This document shows, in pieces, positions 18,877-27,430 of a stretch of DNA of 64,000 nt. How positions within the stretch are numbered: position 1 is the first letter of the stretch; each line of letters starts with the position of its first letter. The notes under the pieces are model-generated. The model made no database searches. It had not been told where the DNA came from and saw only the letters and a program-made list of their open reading frames with translations. The position numbers were made by a program, and so were the translations under genes. This stretch comes from JAKACA01 sp963735115 (GTDB lineage: Bacteria; Actinomycetota; Acidimicrobiia; Acidimicrobiales; Bog-793). The stretch is from positions 372,001 through 436,000 of the forward strand of contig CAVTJR010000001.1 in the NCBI GenBank assembly GCA_963735115.1, read 5' to 3'.

Positions 18877-21800
18877 ATGTCGAAGCCAGCCCACCCGGAC
18901 CGCCCCCTGCCGCAGGATGTGACGAGGTACGACACTGCCGCCGCCGGCCAGAACCGTGGCGACGGCAACCGGCCGGACAGGCCCGCCGAGCGACGGCGGA
19001 GTAACAACATCTGGCGAGGCCTCCTCCACAACCGCAAGGCGATGGTGGGTTCGATCCTGCTGTTGCTCTTCCTCGTGCTCGCCATCTTCCCCGGTCGGAT
19101 CGCCCCCTACAATCCGAGCGCCGAGACCTTCGCACCAAACCTCTCGCCTTCTGGGATCCACTGGCTTGGCACGACCTCCTTCGGCCAGGACATCTTCTCG
19201 CAGCTCATCTGGGGGGCGCGGCAGTCCCTCATCATCGCCTTCGCAGCCGGCGGCATCGCAACGTGCGTCGCCGTGCTCGTGGGAGTGGCCGCGGCCTACA
19301 TCGGGGGCTTCACCGACGGCGTCCTCTCGACTCTCACCGACATCCTGCTCGTCATCCCCATCTTCCCCCTCTTCATCGTCATCGCCGCCTACCTGCGCAG
19401 CGCCGGCCTGGTCGACATCATCATCATCCTCGGCGCCCTCAACTGGTCCTACAGCGCCCGCCAGCTGCGCGTACAAGCGCTCTCGATGCGGAACCGCGAC
19501 TTCCTCAAGGCAGCCGGGGTCCGGGGCGAGCGCACCAGATACATCATCGCGGCCGAGATGCTGCCGTCGATGAGCTCCATCATCGTGGCGGCCTTCTGTC
19601 TCAACGCCGTCTTCGCCGTGCTGACCGCCGCCGGGCTCCAGTTCATCGGGCTCGGCGACCCGAACGCTCAGAGCTGGGGCACGATGCTCTACTGGGCCTA
19701 TCAGCAGGCGGCGCTCCAGTCGGGGCTGGCCCTGTGGGCGATCATGCCGGGCGTCTGCATCGCCCTCTTCGGAGGGTCGCTCGCCCTCATGAACTTCGCC
19801 TTCGACGAGATCTCCAACCCGGCACTGCGGCCTGTCCGCCGCATATCGCGCCAACGGCTGGCTCAGTCCGGCCTCGGGCCTGCCCAGGTCCGAGATGCAG
19901 TCGCCCCCGACGGCCGAGAGAGACCCGCCACCGCTCTCCCGTCACACGGCGTCTCGTGGCGCCCCCGGGAGCCCGACGTTGCGCGGGCGACCGACGGTGT
20001 AGCCACCTCGTCGTCGAGCCGGCTGCTGGAGGTCCGCAACCTCTCGGTCGCCTACGCCACCGACGACGGGCCCGTCGTGGCCGTCGACGGTGTCGATCTC
20101 GACCTCGACCGCGGAGAGTTCCTCGCCATCGTCGGCGAGTCCGGTTGCGGCAAGTCCACGCTCGTGTTCGCCATCAGCCGTCTGCTCAGCCCGCCCGCCG
20201 GCATCATCGGCGGGAGCGTCGCCTTCTGCGGTCAGGAGATGGCCGAAATGAGCGACAAGCAGCTCCGCCACATCCGCTGGCGGGACTTCTCGGTCGTCAT
20301 GCAGAGCGCCATGAACGCCCTCAACCCGGTGATGACCGTGGGCCAGCAGATGCGCGACGCCTGCAAGGCGCATTCGGCGATGACGAACGAGGAGATCGCC
20401 AAGCGGTCGGCCGAGGTGCTGCGCCTCGTGTCGATCGACCCGCTCCACCTCGGCAGCTATCCCCACCAGCTCTCAGGCGGCATGCGCCAGCGCGCCATGA
20501 TCGCCATGTCACTCCTGTTCACGCCGGACCTCGTCGTCATGGACGAGCCAACCTCTGCCCTCGATGTCGTCGGCCAGCGCTCCCTCATGCGCCAGGTCAA
20601 GGAGCTGCAGGACCGGCTGGGCTTCGCCGTGATCTTCGTCACCCACGACATCTCGCTCGTGAGCCACTACGCGGACCGCCTCATGGTCATGTACGCCGGA
20701 CAGGTGGCCGAGCTCGGCGCCACTTCGACGCTCTTCGAAACGCCACGCCACCCCTACGCCCGCGCCCTGCTCGAGGCGTACCCCTCGATCCGGGGTGAGA
20801 GGGTCGCCCTCACCGGCATCGCCGGCTCCCCACCGAATCTCCTTTCGCCCCCACGCGGGTGCCGCTTCCAGCCTCGCTGCGCCGACGCGATGCCCGAGTG
20901 CACCGTCGTCGACCCGCCGATCTACCGGGTGGGCGGGTCCGACGTCCGCTGCCTGCTTTACCGGCAGGCGGAGGCGGGGACGGGAAGTCTCGCCGGCCGA
21001 ACCGCCCGGGAGGCGGGCGACGGCGCAGCGGTCGTCGGGGCTGGACTGCAGACGGTGTCACCGCCCGAGCCACTACCGCAGACGAGCGGCGCTCCGGCGT
21101 CGGCGCCTCTGCCGGTCGGCGACGGCCAACCCGAGCTCCCGCTCCTCGAAGTGTCCGGCCTGAGCCGGAACTTCGGGCTGCGGGGCTTCCGCTCCAAGAG
21201 GCTCCTGCACGCCGTCGACGACGTCAGCTTCACCATCGGCCGGCGCGAGATCGTCGCGTTGGTGGGCGAGAGCGGGAGCGGCAAGAGCACGATCGCGCAG
21301 CTGCTCGCGCTGGTCTACCGGCCGACCTCGGGGGAGGTTCGCTTCGACGGCAAGCCGATCGGCACCATCAAGGGGCGGAGGGCGAAGTTGGCGTACCGCG
21401 GCGAGGTCCCGATGGTCTTCCAGGACCCGTACACCGCCATCAACCCTTCCTACCGGGTCTCGCACGCGATCAGGCGGGCGATCAAGCTGCACCGACGGGA
21501 CCTCGATGCCTCCACCCAGCGTTCCGAGGTGACCCGGGTGATGGAAGCCGTGGGCCTCGAGCCGGCCGAGGCGATGCTCGCCAAGTACCCCTACGAGCTG
21601 AGCGGTGGCCAGCGGCAGCGGATCGGTTTCGCCCAGGCGCTCGTGCTCCGCCCGAAGCTCATCCTCGCCGACGAGCCGGTCTCGATGCTGGACGTCTCCA
21701 TCCGGGTCGGCGTCCTCAACCTCATGGCCGAGCTGCGGAAACGGGAGGGCGTCTCCATCCTCTACATCACCCACGACCTCGCTTCGGCCCGATACATCGC

Positions 21801-22134
21801 CGACCGGATCATCGTCCTGTACGCCGGCCACGTCGTCGAGGTCGGCCCGACCGAGCAGCTCTTGGCCGGCCCCCGCCATCCCTACACCAAGCTCCTCCTC
21901 TCGGCGGTGCCCGATCCCCGCAGGCCTCTCGACGAATCCGCCACCGCCGACGCCGGCGAACCCCCGAGGGTCGTGGACCCGCTGCCTGGGTGCCGCTTCC
22001 AGCCCCGATGCCCTTACGCCATCGAGGAGTGCAAGACCGTCACGCCTCAGCTCGGCGAGGTGGCGCCGAGCCAGCTTGCCGCCTGCCACGTGGCCCTCGC
22101 TGAGGCTCGCCGGACGAGCCTTGTCCCGGCCTGA
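18877..22134 (+). CDS. Fused DppC-type permease plus two DppD/DppF-type ATPases
   Basis: One uninterrupted 1085-codon frame encodes three normally separate subunits. Residues 50-320 form a DppC-like permease with an EAA loop (RNRDFLKAAGVRGERTRYII). A linker of about 80 residues follows. The first ATPase has Walker A GESGCGKST (420-428), signature LSGGM (532) and Walker B MDEP (Asp556). Its cysteine-containing oligo-binding tail is GCRFQPRCADAMPEC. A second linker of about 70 residues leads to the second ATPase, with GESGSGKST (797-805), LSGGQ (908), Walker B ADEP (Asp932), and a second tail GCRFQPRCPYAIEEC. All catalytic motifs look intact, so a working importer is expected. The DppB-type permease stays separate. 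Confidence 0.9.
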   Translation: MSKPAHPDRPLPQDVTRYDTAAAGQNRGDGNRPDRPAERRRSNNIWRGLLHNRKAMVGSILLLLFLVLAIFPGRIAPYNPSAETFAPNLSPSGIHWLGTTSFGQDIFSQLIWGARQSLIIAFAAGGIATCVAVLVGVAAAYIGGFTDGVLSTLTDILLVIPIFPLFIVIAAYLRSAGLVDIIIILGALNWSYSARQLRVQALSMRNRDFLKAAGVRGERTRYIIAAEMLPSMSSIIVAAFCLNAVFAVLTAAGLQFIGLGDPNAQSWGTMLYWAYQQAALQSGLALWAIMPGVCIALFGGSLALMNFAFDEISNPALRPVRRISRQRLAQSGLGPAQVRDAVAPDGRERPATALPSHGVSWRPREPDVARATDGVATSSSSRLLEVRNLSVAYATDDGPVVAVDGVDLDLDRGEFLAIVGESGCGKSTLVFAISRLLSPPAGIIGGSVAFCGQEMAEMSDKQLRHIRWRDFSVVMQSAMNALNPVMTVGQQMRDACKAHSAMTNEEIAKRSAEVLRLVSIDPLHLGSYPHQLSGGMRQRAMIAMSLLFTPDLVVMDEPTSALDVVGQRSLMRQVKELQDRLGFAVIFVTHDISLVSHYADRLMVMYAGQVAELGATSTLFETPRHPYARALLEAYPSIRGERVALTGIAGSPPNLLSPPRGCRFQPRCADAMPECTVVDPPIYRVGGSDVRCLLYRQAEAGTGSLAGRTAREAGDGAAVVGAGLQTVSPPEPLPQTSGAPASAPLPVGDGQPELPLLEVSGLSRNFGLRGFRSKRLLHAVDDVSFTIGRREIVALVGESGSGKSTIAQLLALVYRPTSGEVRFDGKPIGTIKGRRAKLAYRGEVPMVFQDPYTAINPSYRVSHAIRRAIKLHRRDLDASTQRSEVTRVMEAVGLEPAEAMLAKYPYELSGGQRQRIGFAQALVLRPKLILADEPVSMLDVSIRVGVLNLMAELRKREGVSILYITHDLASARYIADRIIVLYAGHVVEVGPTEQLLAGPRHPYTKLLLSAVPDPRRPLDESATADAGEPPRVVDPLPGCRFQPRCPYAIEECKTVTPQLGEVAPSQLAACHVALAEARRTSLVPA

Positions 22135-22158
22135 ACGAAGCGTCCCTCCGGCCGAGTC

Positions 22159-23121
22159 TCAGTGTCGAGTGATCGTCGCTCTGATGATGCGGCGAGCCGC
22201 TTTGCCCTCAGGGATCGGCAGCAGCGGGTAGACGTGGATACCGCCCGCGAGCTCGTGCAGCTCGAGCTGGGTGCCCGATGTGCCTGCGGCCACCCCCTCC
22301 CGCAGCCGGAGGGCGTCGGGCTGGAGGATGTCCCGCGTACCCGCGAAGACCGTGAGCCGGCCAAGACCGTTGAGATCAGCCATCACGGGACTGACGCGGG
22401 GATCGGTCTCTTCGAGTTCCCCTCGGTACGCCACGCCCGCCATGTGCAGGCCCGCCACCGACAGCATGGGGTCCCGGGGGGCGATGCGGGCGATGGCCGG
22501 GTCCGTCAAGGCGATGTCGAGCCAGGGCGTGATGAGAACCGTGTCCCGCGGGACCACCGAGCCGCCGTCGCGCAACGAGACCACGACGGCGAGGGCCATG
22601 CCACCGCCGGCCGAGTCGCCCAGCAGGACCGTGTTCTTCGGACCTGTGACCTGCAGGATCGCCTTCACTAGGTCGGTCGCAGCCGGCACGACCGACGAGG
22701 CCGTTCCCATCGGGGCGAGCGGGTAGATCGGCACGCTGATCTCCGTGCCCGTCGTCCGGGCGAGATTGGCGATGAGCATCCAATGGAAGCGGGTGATCTC
22801 GTGGATATAGGAGCCCCCGTGCAAGTAGACGGCCCGCTGCCGCCATCCAGTGCTCGCGGCGGCGCTCGGGCGCCGAGGACGGACCGTGTAGACCCGCCAG
22901 CCCGCCTCTGAGACTCCGGCAGCGATGTCCACGCCTCGAACGAGGCCCCATGGCGGGGCAGGTGACCGAGGTCGTGTTCGCGCTCGCGACATCTCTCGGC
23001 CGAGCGCCGCCGGGTCCTGCATGCGTCGTTTGAGACCGATCACACCCAAGGCGACAGGCAGTGCCCTGCCGCCGAGGCTGAGGCTGCTCACAGATCCACC
23101 CAGCCCGACCGCAGTCGCCAA
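22159..23121 (-). CDS. Alpha/beta hydrolase, hormone-sensitive-lipase-like esterase
   Basis: The 320-residue protein has the family oxyanion motif YLHGGSYI, the nucleophile elbow GDSAGGG, and later Asp (AGTRDILQPD) and His (GGIHVYPLL) triad candidates. It resembles steryl-acetate or short-chain ester hydrolases. Its ATG lies 34 bp inside the end of the acyltransferase frame, so the genes are probably co-transcribed. The substrate is unknown. An O- or N-acyl sugar ester is conceivable from the GH20 and acyltransferase context. Confidence 0.83.
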   Translation of the reverse strand: MATAVGLGGSVSSLSLGGRALPVALGVIGLKRRMQDPAALGREMSRARTRPRSPAPPWGLVRGVDIAAGVSEAGWRVYTVRPRRPSAAASTGWRQRAVYLHGGSYIHEITRFHWMLIANLARTTGTEISVPIYPLAPMGTASSVVPAATDLVKAILQVTGPKNTVLLGDSAGGGMALAVVVSLRDGGSVVPRDTVLITPWLDIALTDPAIARIAPRDPMLSVAGLHMAGVAYRGELEETDPRVSPVMADLNGLGRLTVFAGTRDILQPDALRLREGVAAGTSGTQLELHELAGGIHVYPLLPIPEGKAARRIIRATITRH

Positions 23122-24410
23122 TGCCCACCGGCGCGCAGGTGGGCCACGGCGGCCCGTTCCAGCGCCGTCCGTTGCGGCAGGGAATCGAGACAGGCGAGCG
23201 GCTCGGGCACCCGGAAGACGAACCTGAGCATCTCCTCGTCGTCCTCGACCGAGCCGGGCACGAGCTCGAACCGCCGTTGGAACCGCATGATGTTCGACTC
23301 AGCCGACAGCCAATCGGCCAGCTGGTCGTCGAGCAACCAAGACCAGCAGGTGGCCAGGCGGCGACGCTGGTCCCTCAGTGGGAAGAACTCGGCGAAGAAG
23401 CCCTTCGCCCTCTCGAACGAATCGTCGCACGCTGCCGGCGTCATAGGGCCGGACTCGGGGATGTGGACGCCGACGCAAGCGTCCCCATACCGGAACCCCA
23501 CGCCGCGCCGCTCGGCCTCCTCGGCCGGGTACCAGGGCGGGCTCTCATCCCCGACGCCGAGATGGAGCCAGTTGAACTGCAGGCGACCGAGGTCGAACAT
23601 CTCGGCCCGGAGGCACATGGTCAGCCACCAAGGGGCATCCACGCCCGTGGCGGAGTACATCTGTCGGTGAACGGCCATGTGCCGGGCGAGATCGGCCATC
23701 GATGCCCACGAGATGTCCTCGCTGATGCCTCGCGAGCGATGCCACGCCATCGTCCGGGGCATCGTCGCCAAGAAGACGTGCGCCATGAAGCACCGGCGCT
23801 CGAGTGGACACTCGTCCTCGCCACCGACCCACGACGGCCAACCGCCATGGGGCTCGGCGGGGCGGCCCATCGCCTGGGTGAGCCGGTGGCACGAGCGCTC
23901 GAGCAGCCACCACCACTCGGGCGAGGTGGCCGCCGACGGCAGCGTGGAGACGACGTCGGCGGCGTCTGCGCCCGTGACGCCGAGGCGCCCGAGGAGCTCT
24001 CTGGCCTCCTGGGGCGGCGGCAGGGAGACCTCGCCTGGTGGCTCGCCAACGCCGTCGAGCCCTTCGGCCCATCTCGTCGCCCAGGGCCCGAAGCCGAGCG
24101 CCTTCGCAATGGAGGCACCCGTGCGGCCGCTCACTCCCGCGACCAGAATCCGCGACTGTCCGGGCGTGGGCCCTTCGAGGGGCCGGTAGTTGACGCCGAC
24201 GGCGTCGAGGCGACCCAGATGGCGGCGCAGACGCTTCTCGAACTCCTCGAACGAGCGGGAGCCGACGGGGTCGCCTGCGGCAGGCCCCCGCCAGACCACT
24301 TCGGAGAAGGCGCACACGCGGGGGAAGTACAGGTACTCGGCATGCTCGGAGCTCGACACGTACTCGGTCCAGAGCTGGCACTGGGCGCCGAGGATCGGTG
24401 GCGCCGAGCC
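23088..24410 (-). CDS. End of GH20 barrel and NAT_N/GNAT_C-like acyltransferase module (downstream frame)
   Basis: This frame starts with residues that belong to the end of a GH20 barrel (ILGAQCQLWTEYV, FPRVCAFSEVVW). It then runs without a stop into a region of about 370 residues with LLGRLGVTGADA, LTMCLRAEMFDLGRLQFNWLHLG and VHIPESGPMTPAAC. That region matches the two-part acyltransferase-domain proteins of actinobacteria with a GNAT-like C-terminal half. The left coordinate is the true stop; the right one is the inferred frameshift junction, not a start codon. Either the protein is normally a GH20-acyltransferase fusion, or it is an independent acyltransferase with an internal start that I cannot place. 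Confidence 0.65.
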   Translation of the reverse strand, partial: GSAPPILGAQCQLWTEYVSSSEHAEYLYFPRVCAFSEVVWRGPAAGDPVGSRSFEEFEKRLRRHLGRLDAVGVNYRPLEGPTPGQSRILVAGVSGRTGASIAKALGFGPWATRWAEGLDGVGEPPGEVSLPPPQEARELLGRLGVTGADAADVVSTLPSAATSPEWWWLLERSCHRLTQAMGRPAEPHGGWPSWVGGEDECPLERRCFMAHVFLATMPRTMAWHRSRGISEDISWASMADLARHMAVHRQMYSATGVDAPWWLTMCLRAEMFDLGRLQFNWLHLGVGDESPPWYPAEEAERRGVGFRYGDACVGVHIPESGPMTPAACDDSFERAKGFFAEFFPLRDQRRRLATCWSWLLDDQLADWLSAESNIMRFQRRFELVPGSVEDDEEMLRFVFRVPEPLACLDSLPQRTALERAAVAHLRAGGHWRLRSGWVDL

Positions 24411-25819
24411 TCCGCCACGGACTCCGGCACGGGGTCGAAGGACCAGACCCGCTCGAGACTCGTAGCCGGGTGCATGGCGAGCGGCTCGCGGGGATCGTCG
24501 GCGTAGGCGTGGTCGAGATACAGCCACTGTTGCGCCGCCATGACGACATCGTGACCGGCGTTCACCCCCTCGACGCCGCCTTCCTTCCCGCGCCAGGACA
24601 CGACGACGGCGCCCGCAGGCGCGCCTCTCTCGAGGATCTCGTCCCAGCCGACGAGCACACGCCCGCGCTCGGACAGGTGCTGGGCCATCCGCGCCGTGAA
24701 CCATCCCTGCAGCTCTTGCTCGGTCTCGAAGCCCTCGGCGACCATCAAACGCTGTGCTGTCTCGGAGGCCTCCCATTCCGTCGTCGGGCACTCGTCCCCC
24801 CCGACGTGGACATAGTCCCAGGGGAAGACATCGATCACGGCGTCGAGGACGTCCGTGCAGAACTTGACCGTGGCCTCCTCGAGGTTGAGCACGTGGGGTG
24901 AGATGCCCCACGTCGTGAGGACCTCGCATGGCTCGCTCGAGTTGCCGAGCTCGGGATAGGAAGCGATCGCCGCCACCATGTGCCCCGGCATGTCGATCTC
25001 GGGCAGAACGTGGACGAACCGCTCGGAAGCGTAGGCAACGATCTCGCGGAGGTCGTCGGCCGAGTAGAAGCCCCCGTGCGGCTGGCCGTCACCGCCTTCC
25101 TCGTCATCCGCCCCGACCGGTGACTCGCGTCGCCAGGCCCCGACCTCGACGAGCCGCGGGTAGGCCTCGACCGGGAACCGCCACCCCTGGTCGTCGGTCA
25201 GGTGGAGGTGGAGCACGTTGAACTTGTGCATCGAGATCAAGTCGATGAGCTTCAGCACGAAACCCTTCGGCAGGAAGTGCCGGGAAGCATCGAGGTGCAC
25301 ACCTCGCCAAGAAAACACTGGCTCGTCGGAGATCTCCATCCCCGTCAGCTCGACCGAGGGCGCCAGCTCCCCGGCGGCGGAACGCCACCACGAGTCGGGC
25401 AGCAGCTGGCGCAGCGTCTGCAAGCCGTGGAACACCCCAGCCGGGCTGCGCCCGGCCACGGTGACGGCGTCGTCGGCGACGCGCAAGCGGTAACCATCGT
25501 CAGAGCGCCGCCGGGCGGCATCCGCCTCCGCCCCAGCTGGCGGCTCGAGGACAAGGCGTATCTGGCTCCTCGACGGCGCCTCCGGGTGAGCGAGCTCCAC
25601 GCGCCAGTTCGATGCCTGCTCGACAACCCTGCGAAACCAGCGAGCGATTGGCGCCAATTCCTCCGGTGCTTCGATCTGCAGGCCGTCCGTCAGCGTGACC
25701 CCATCGGCGAGCATCGTCAGGCTCGTCGGCCCCGGGATGAGCGCCGGTACAGACGCCGGAATGGGCGCAGGTACAGATGACGGAATGGGCGCCGGTGCGC
25801 TGGAAAGGTCTTCGCTCAT
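24131..25819 (-). pseudogene. GH20 beta-N-acetylhexosaminidase, frame broken near 24410
   Basis: The frame encodes a GH20 N-terminal domain and most of the catalytic barrel: FSWRGVHLDASRHFLP, LHLHLTDDQGWRFPVEAYP, LPEIDMPGHM and HVGGDECPTTEW, which holds the catalytic Asp-Glu pair. After SFDPVPESVAEA the reading becomes low-complexity and unlike GH20. The expected continuation lies in the next frame, at SAPPILGAQCQLWTEY. A single missing base at about 24409-24411 (a run of two C where three would restore the frame) explains this. It could be a sequencing error or a real mutation. The enzyme would release terminal GlcNAc from chitooligosaccharides or muropeptides. Confidence 0.82.
25741..25797 (-). 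repeat. 24-bp tandem repeat coding for a proline-rich spacer
   Basis: Two near-identical 24-bp units and part of a third lie near the 5' end of the GH20 gene and encode repeats of the type PAPIPSSV. The stretch makes a Pro/Ala-rich N-terminal spacer between residues 8 and 30. No secretion signal is evident before it. Confidence 0.7.
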
Positions 25820-25948
25820 GCTTGGTCGATGTTGCTTGGTGCGCTCGCTGGGGTCAAGAGTGCTCCCGATGGCCCCGGCGGCGTCCTGTCGGGTGGCGTG
25901 ACAGGCGCCCTAGAGGGCTCGGCGCGGCCTCCCAGTATCCTTCGCAGG

Positions 25949-27289
25949 ATGAGGCCCCCGGAGACCGAACCCACGCCCGATCCGGCGCTCTTCGACGCTG
26001 TCGTGAACCTCTGCAAGCGGAGGGGTTTCGTCTTCCCGTCGGCGGAGATCTACGGGGGAATCCGCTCCACCTACGACTACGGGCCGCTCGGTGCCCTCAT
26101 GCTCCGCAACGTTCGCGAAGCCTGGTGGCGCTCCATGGTGCAAGAGCGCGATGACATCGTCCCCATCGACGCCGCCGTGCTCACGAACCCGAAGGTCTGG
26201 GAGGCCTCTGGCCACCTCGCCGCCTTCACGGACCCGCTCGTCGACTGCCGCAATTGCAAGGAGCGGTGGCGGGCCGATCAGATCGGCGACACCTGCCCCA
26301 ACTGCGGCTCGAAGGATCTGACGGAGGCACGGCCGTTCAACCTCATGTTCAAGACGTTCGTCGGCCCCGTGGAAGAGAGCGCGGCGGCTGCCTACCTCCG
26401 CCCCGAGACGGCCCAGGGCATGTTCGTGAACTTCCTCAATGTCCTGCAGACGACGCGAAAGAGACCGCCCTTCGGCATCGCCCAGACGGGGCGGGCCTTT
26501 CGCAACGAGATCACGCCGGGGAACTTCGTCTTCCGCACCCGCGAGTTCGAGATGATGGAGATGGAGTACTTCGTCCCGCCGGCCGAGGCCGACGCCTGGT
26601 TCGAGTACTGGTGCGCCGAGCGGCTCAGCTGGTATGCCCGTTACGGCATCCCCGAGGCCATGCTGCGCCTGCGCCAGCACGACGCCTCCGAGCTCTCCCA
26701 CTACTCGGCGGGCACGGCCGACGTCGAGTTCCTCTACCCCTGGGGCTGGGGCGAGCTAGAGGGCATCGCCAACCGAACGGACTTCGACCTGCGAGCCCAC
26801 TCGGAGCACTCCGGCACGAAACTCGAGTACTTCGACCAGACGACAGGGGAGCACTACATGCCCTACGTCATCGAACCGGCCGCCGGGCTCACCCGGACGA
26901 TGATGGCCCTCCTGCTGGCCGCCTACGACACCGACGTAGTCGCCGGCGAGGACCGGACGGTCCTACGGCTGCACCCCCGCATCGCCCCCTATGCGGTCGC
27001 CGTGCTGCCGCTCTCCAAGAAGGAGACGCTCACCCCGTTGGCAAGGGAGATCCTGCACACACTGCAGCGGCGTTTCGTCTGCGATTACGACGAGACGCAG
27101 GCGATCGGACGACGGTACCGACGCCAGGACGAGATCGGCACGCCCATGTGCGTGACTGTGGACTTCGACTCGCTCGAGGACCAAGCCGCCACCTTGCGCG
27201 ACCGCGACTCGACCGAGCAGGTGCGCGTCCCGATCGCCGACCTTGCGGACACGATCGCCCATCGACTGGACCCTGACCTCGCCGTCTGA
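25949..27289 (+). CDS. glyS: Glycyl-tRNA synthetase, class II alpha2 type
   Basis: This enzyme charges tRNA-Gly. The bacterial/eukaryotic dimer-type class II enzyme is recognised from KRRGFVFPSAEIYGGIRSTYDYGPLG, the cysteine set CRNCKERW / CPNCGSKD, motif 2 (FRNEITPGNFVFRTREFEMMEMEYF) and motif 3 (PAAGLTRTMMALLLAAY). The start at 25949 lies seven bases after TATCCT (25936-25941), a leaderless layout. The longer frame to 25829 is not needed. The length is 446 residues. Confidence 0.94.
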   Translation: MRPPETEPTPDPALFDAVVNLCKRRGFVFPSAEIYGGIRSTYDYGPLGALMLRNVREAWWRSMVQERDDIVPIDAAVLTNPKVWEASGHLAAFTDPLVDCRNCKERWRADQIGDTCPNCGSKDLTEARPFNLMFKTFVGPVEESAAAAYLRPETAQGMFVNFLNVLQTTRKRPPFGIAQTGRAFRNEITPGNFVFRTREFEMMEMEYFVPPAEADAWFEYWCAERLSWYARYGIPEAMLRLRQHDASELSHYSAGTADVEFLYPWGWGELEGIANRTDFDLRAHSEHSGTKLEYFDQTTGEHYMPYVIEPAAGLTRTMMALLLAAYDTDVVAGEDRTVLRLHPRIAPYAVAVLPLSKKETLTPLAREILHTLQRRFVCDYDETQAIGRRYRRQDEIGTPMCVTVDFDSLEDQAATLRDRDSTEQVRVPIADLADTIAHRLDPDLAV

Positions 27290-27430
27290 GACACTCCGAC
27301 GGCGGCAGTGCCATCGAAGGCGAAGGCGAGGTGCGCGTCCGGTGAAGCCCTCCCGCCCACGCTCATTAGGCTCGACCGGAGCCCTTGCCACCCACGCGGG
27401 GACGCCAACCTGAGGAAGGATCTTCACCCG

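Noticed and set aside
16783..19854. A 1023-codon minus-strand frame opposite the ABC transporter genes
   Set aside because: It is the GC-rich shadow of the binding protein, permease and fusion genes. Its translation is compositionally biased (Glu/Gly/Val/Asp-rich) and shows no motif.
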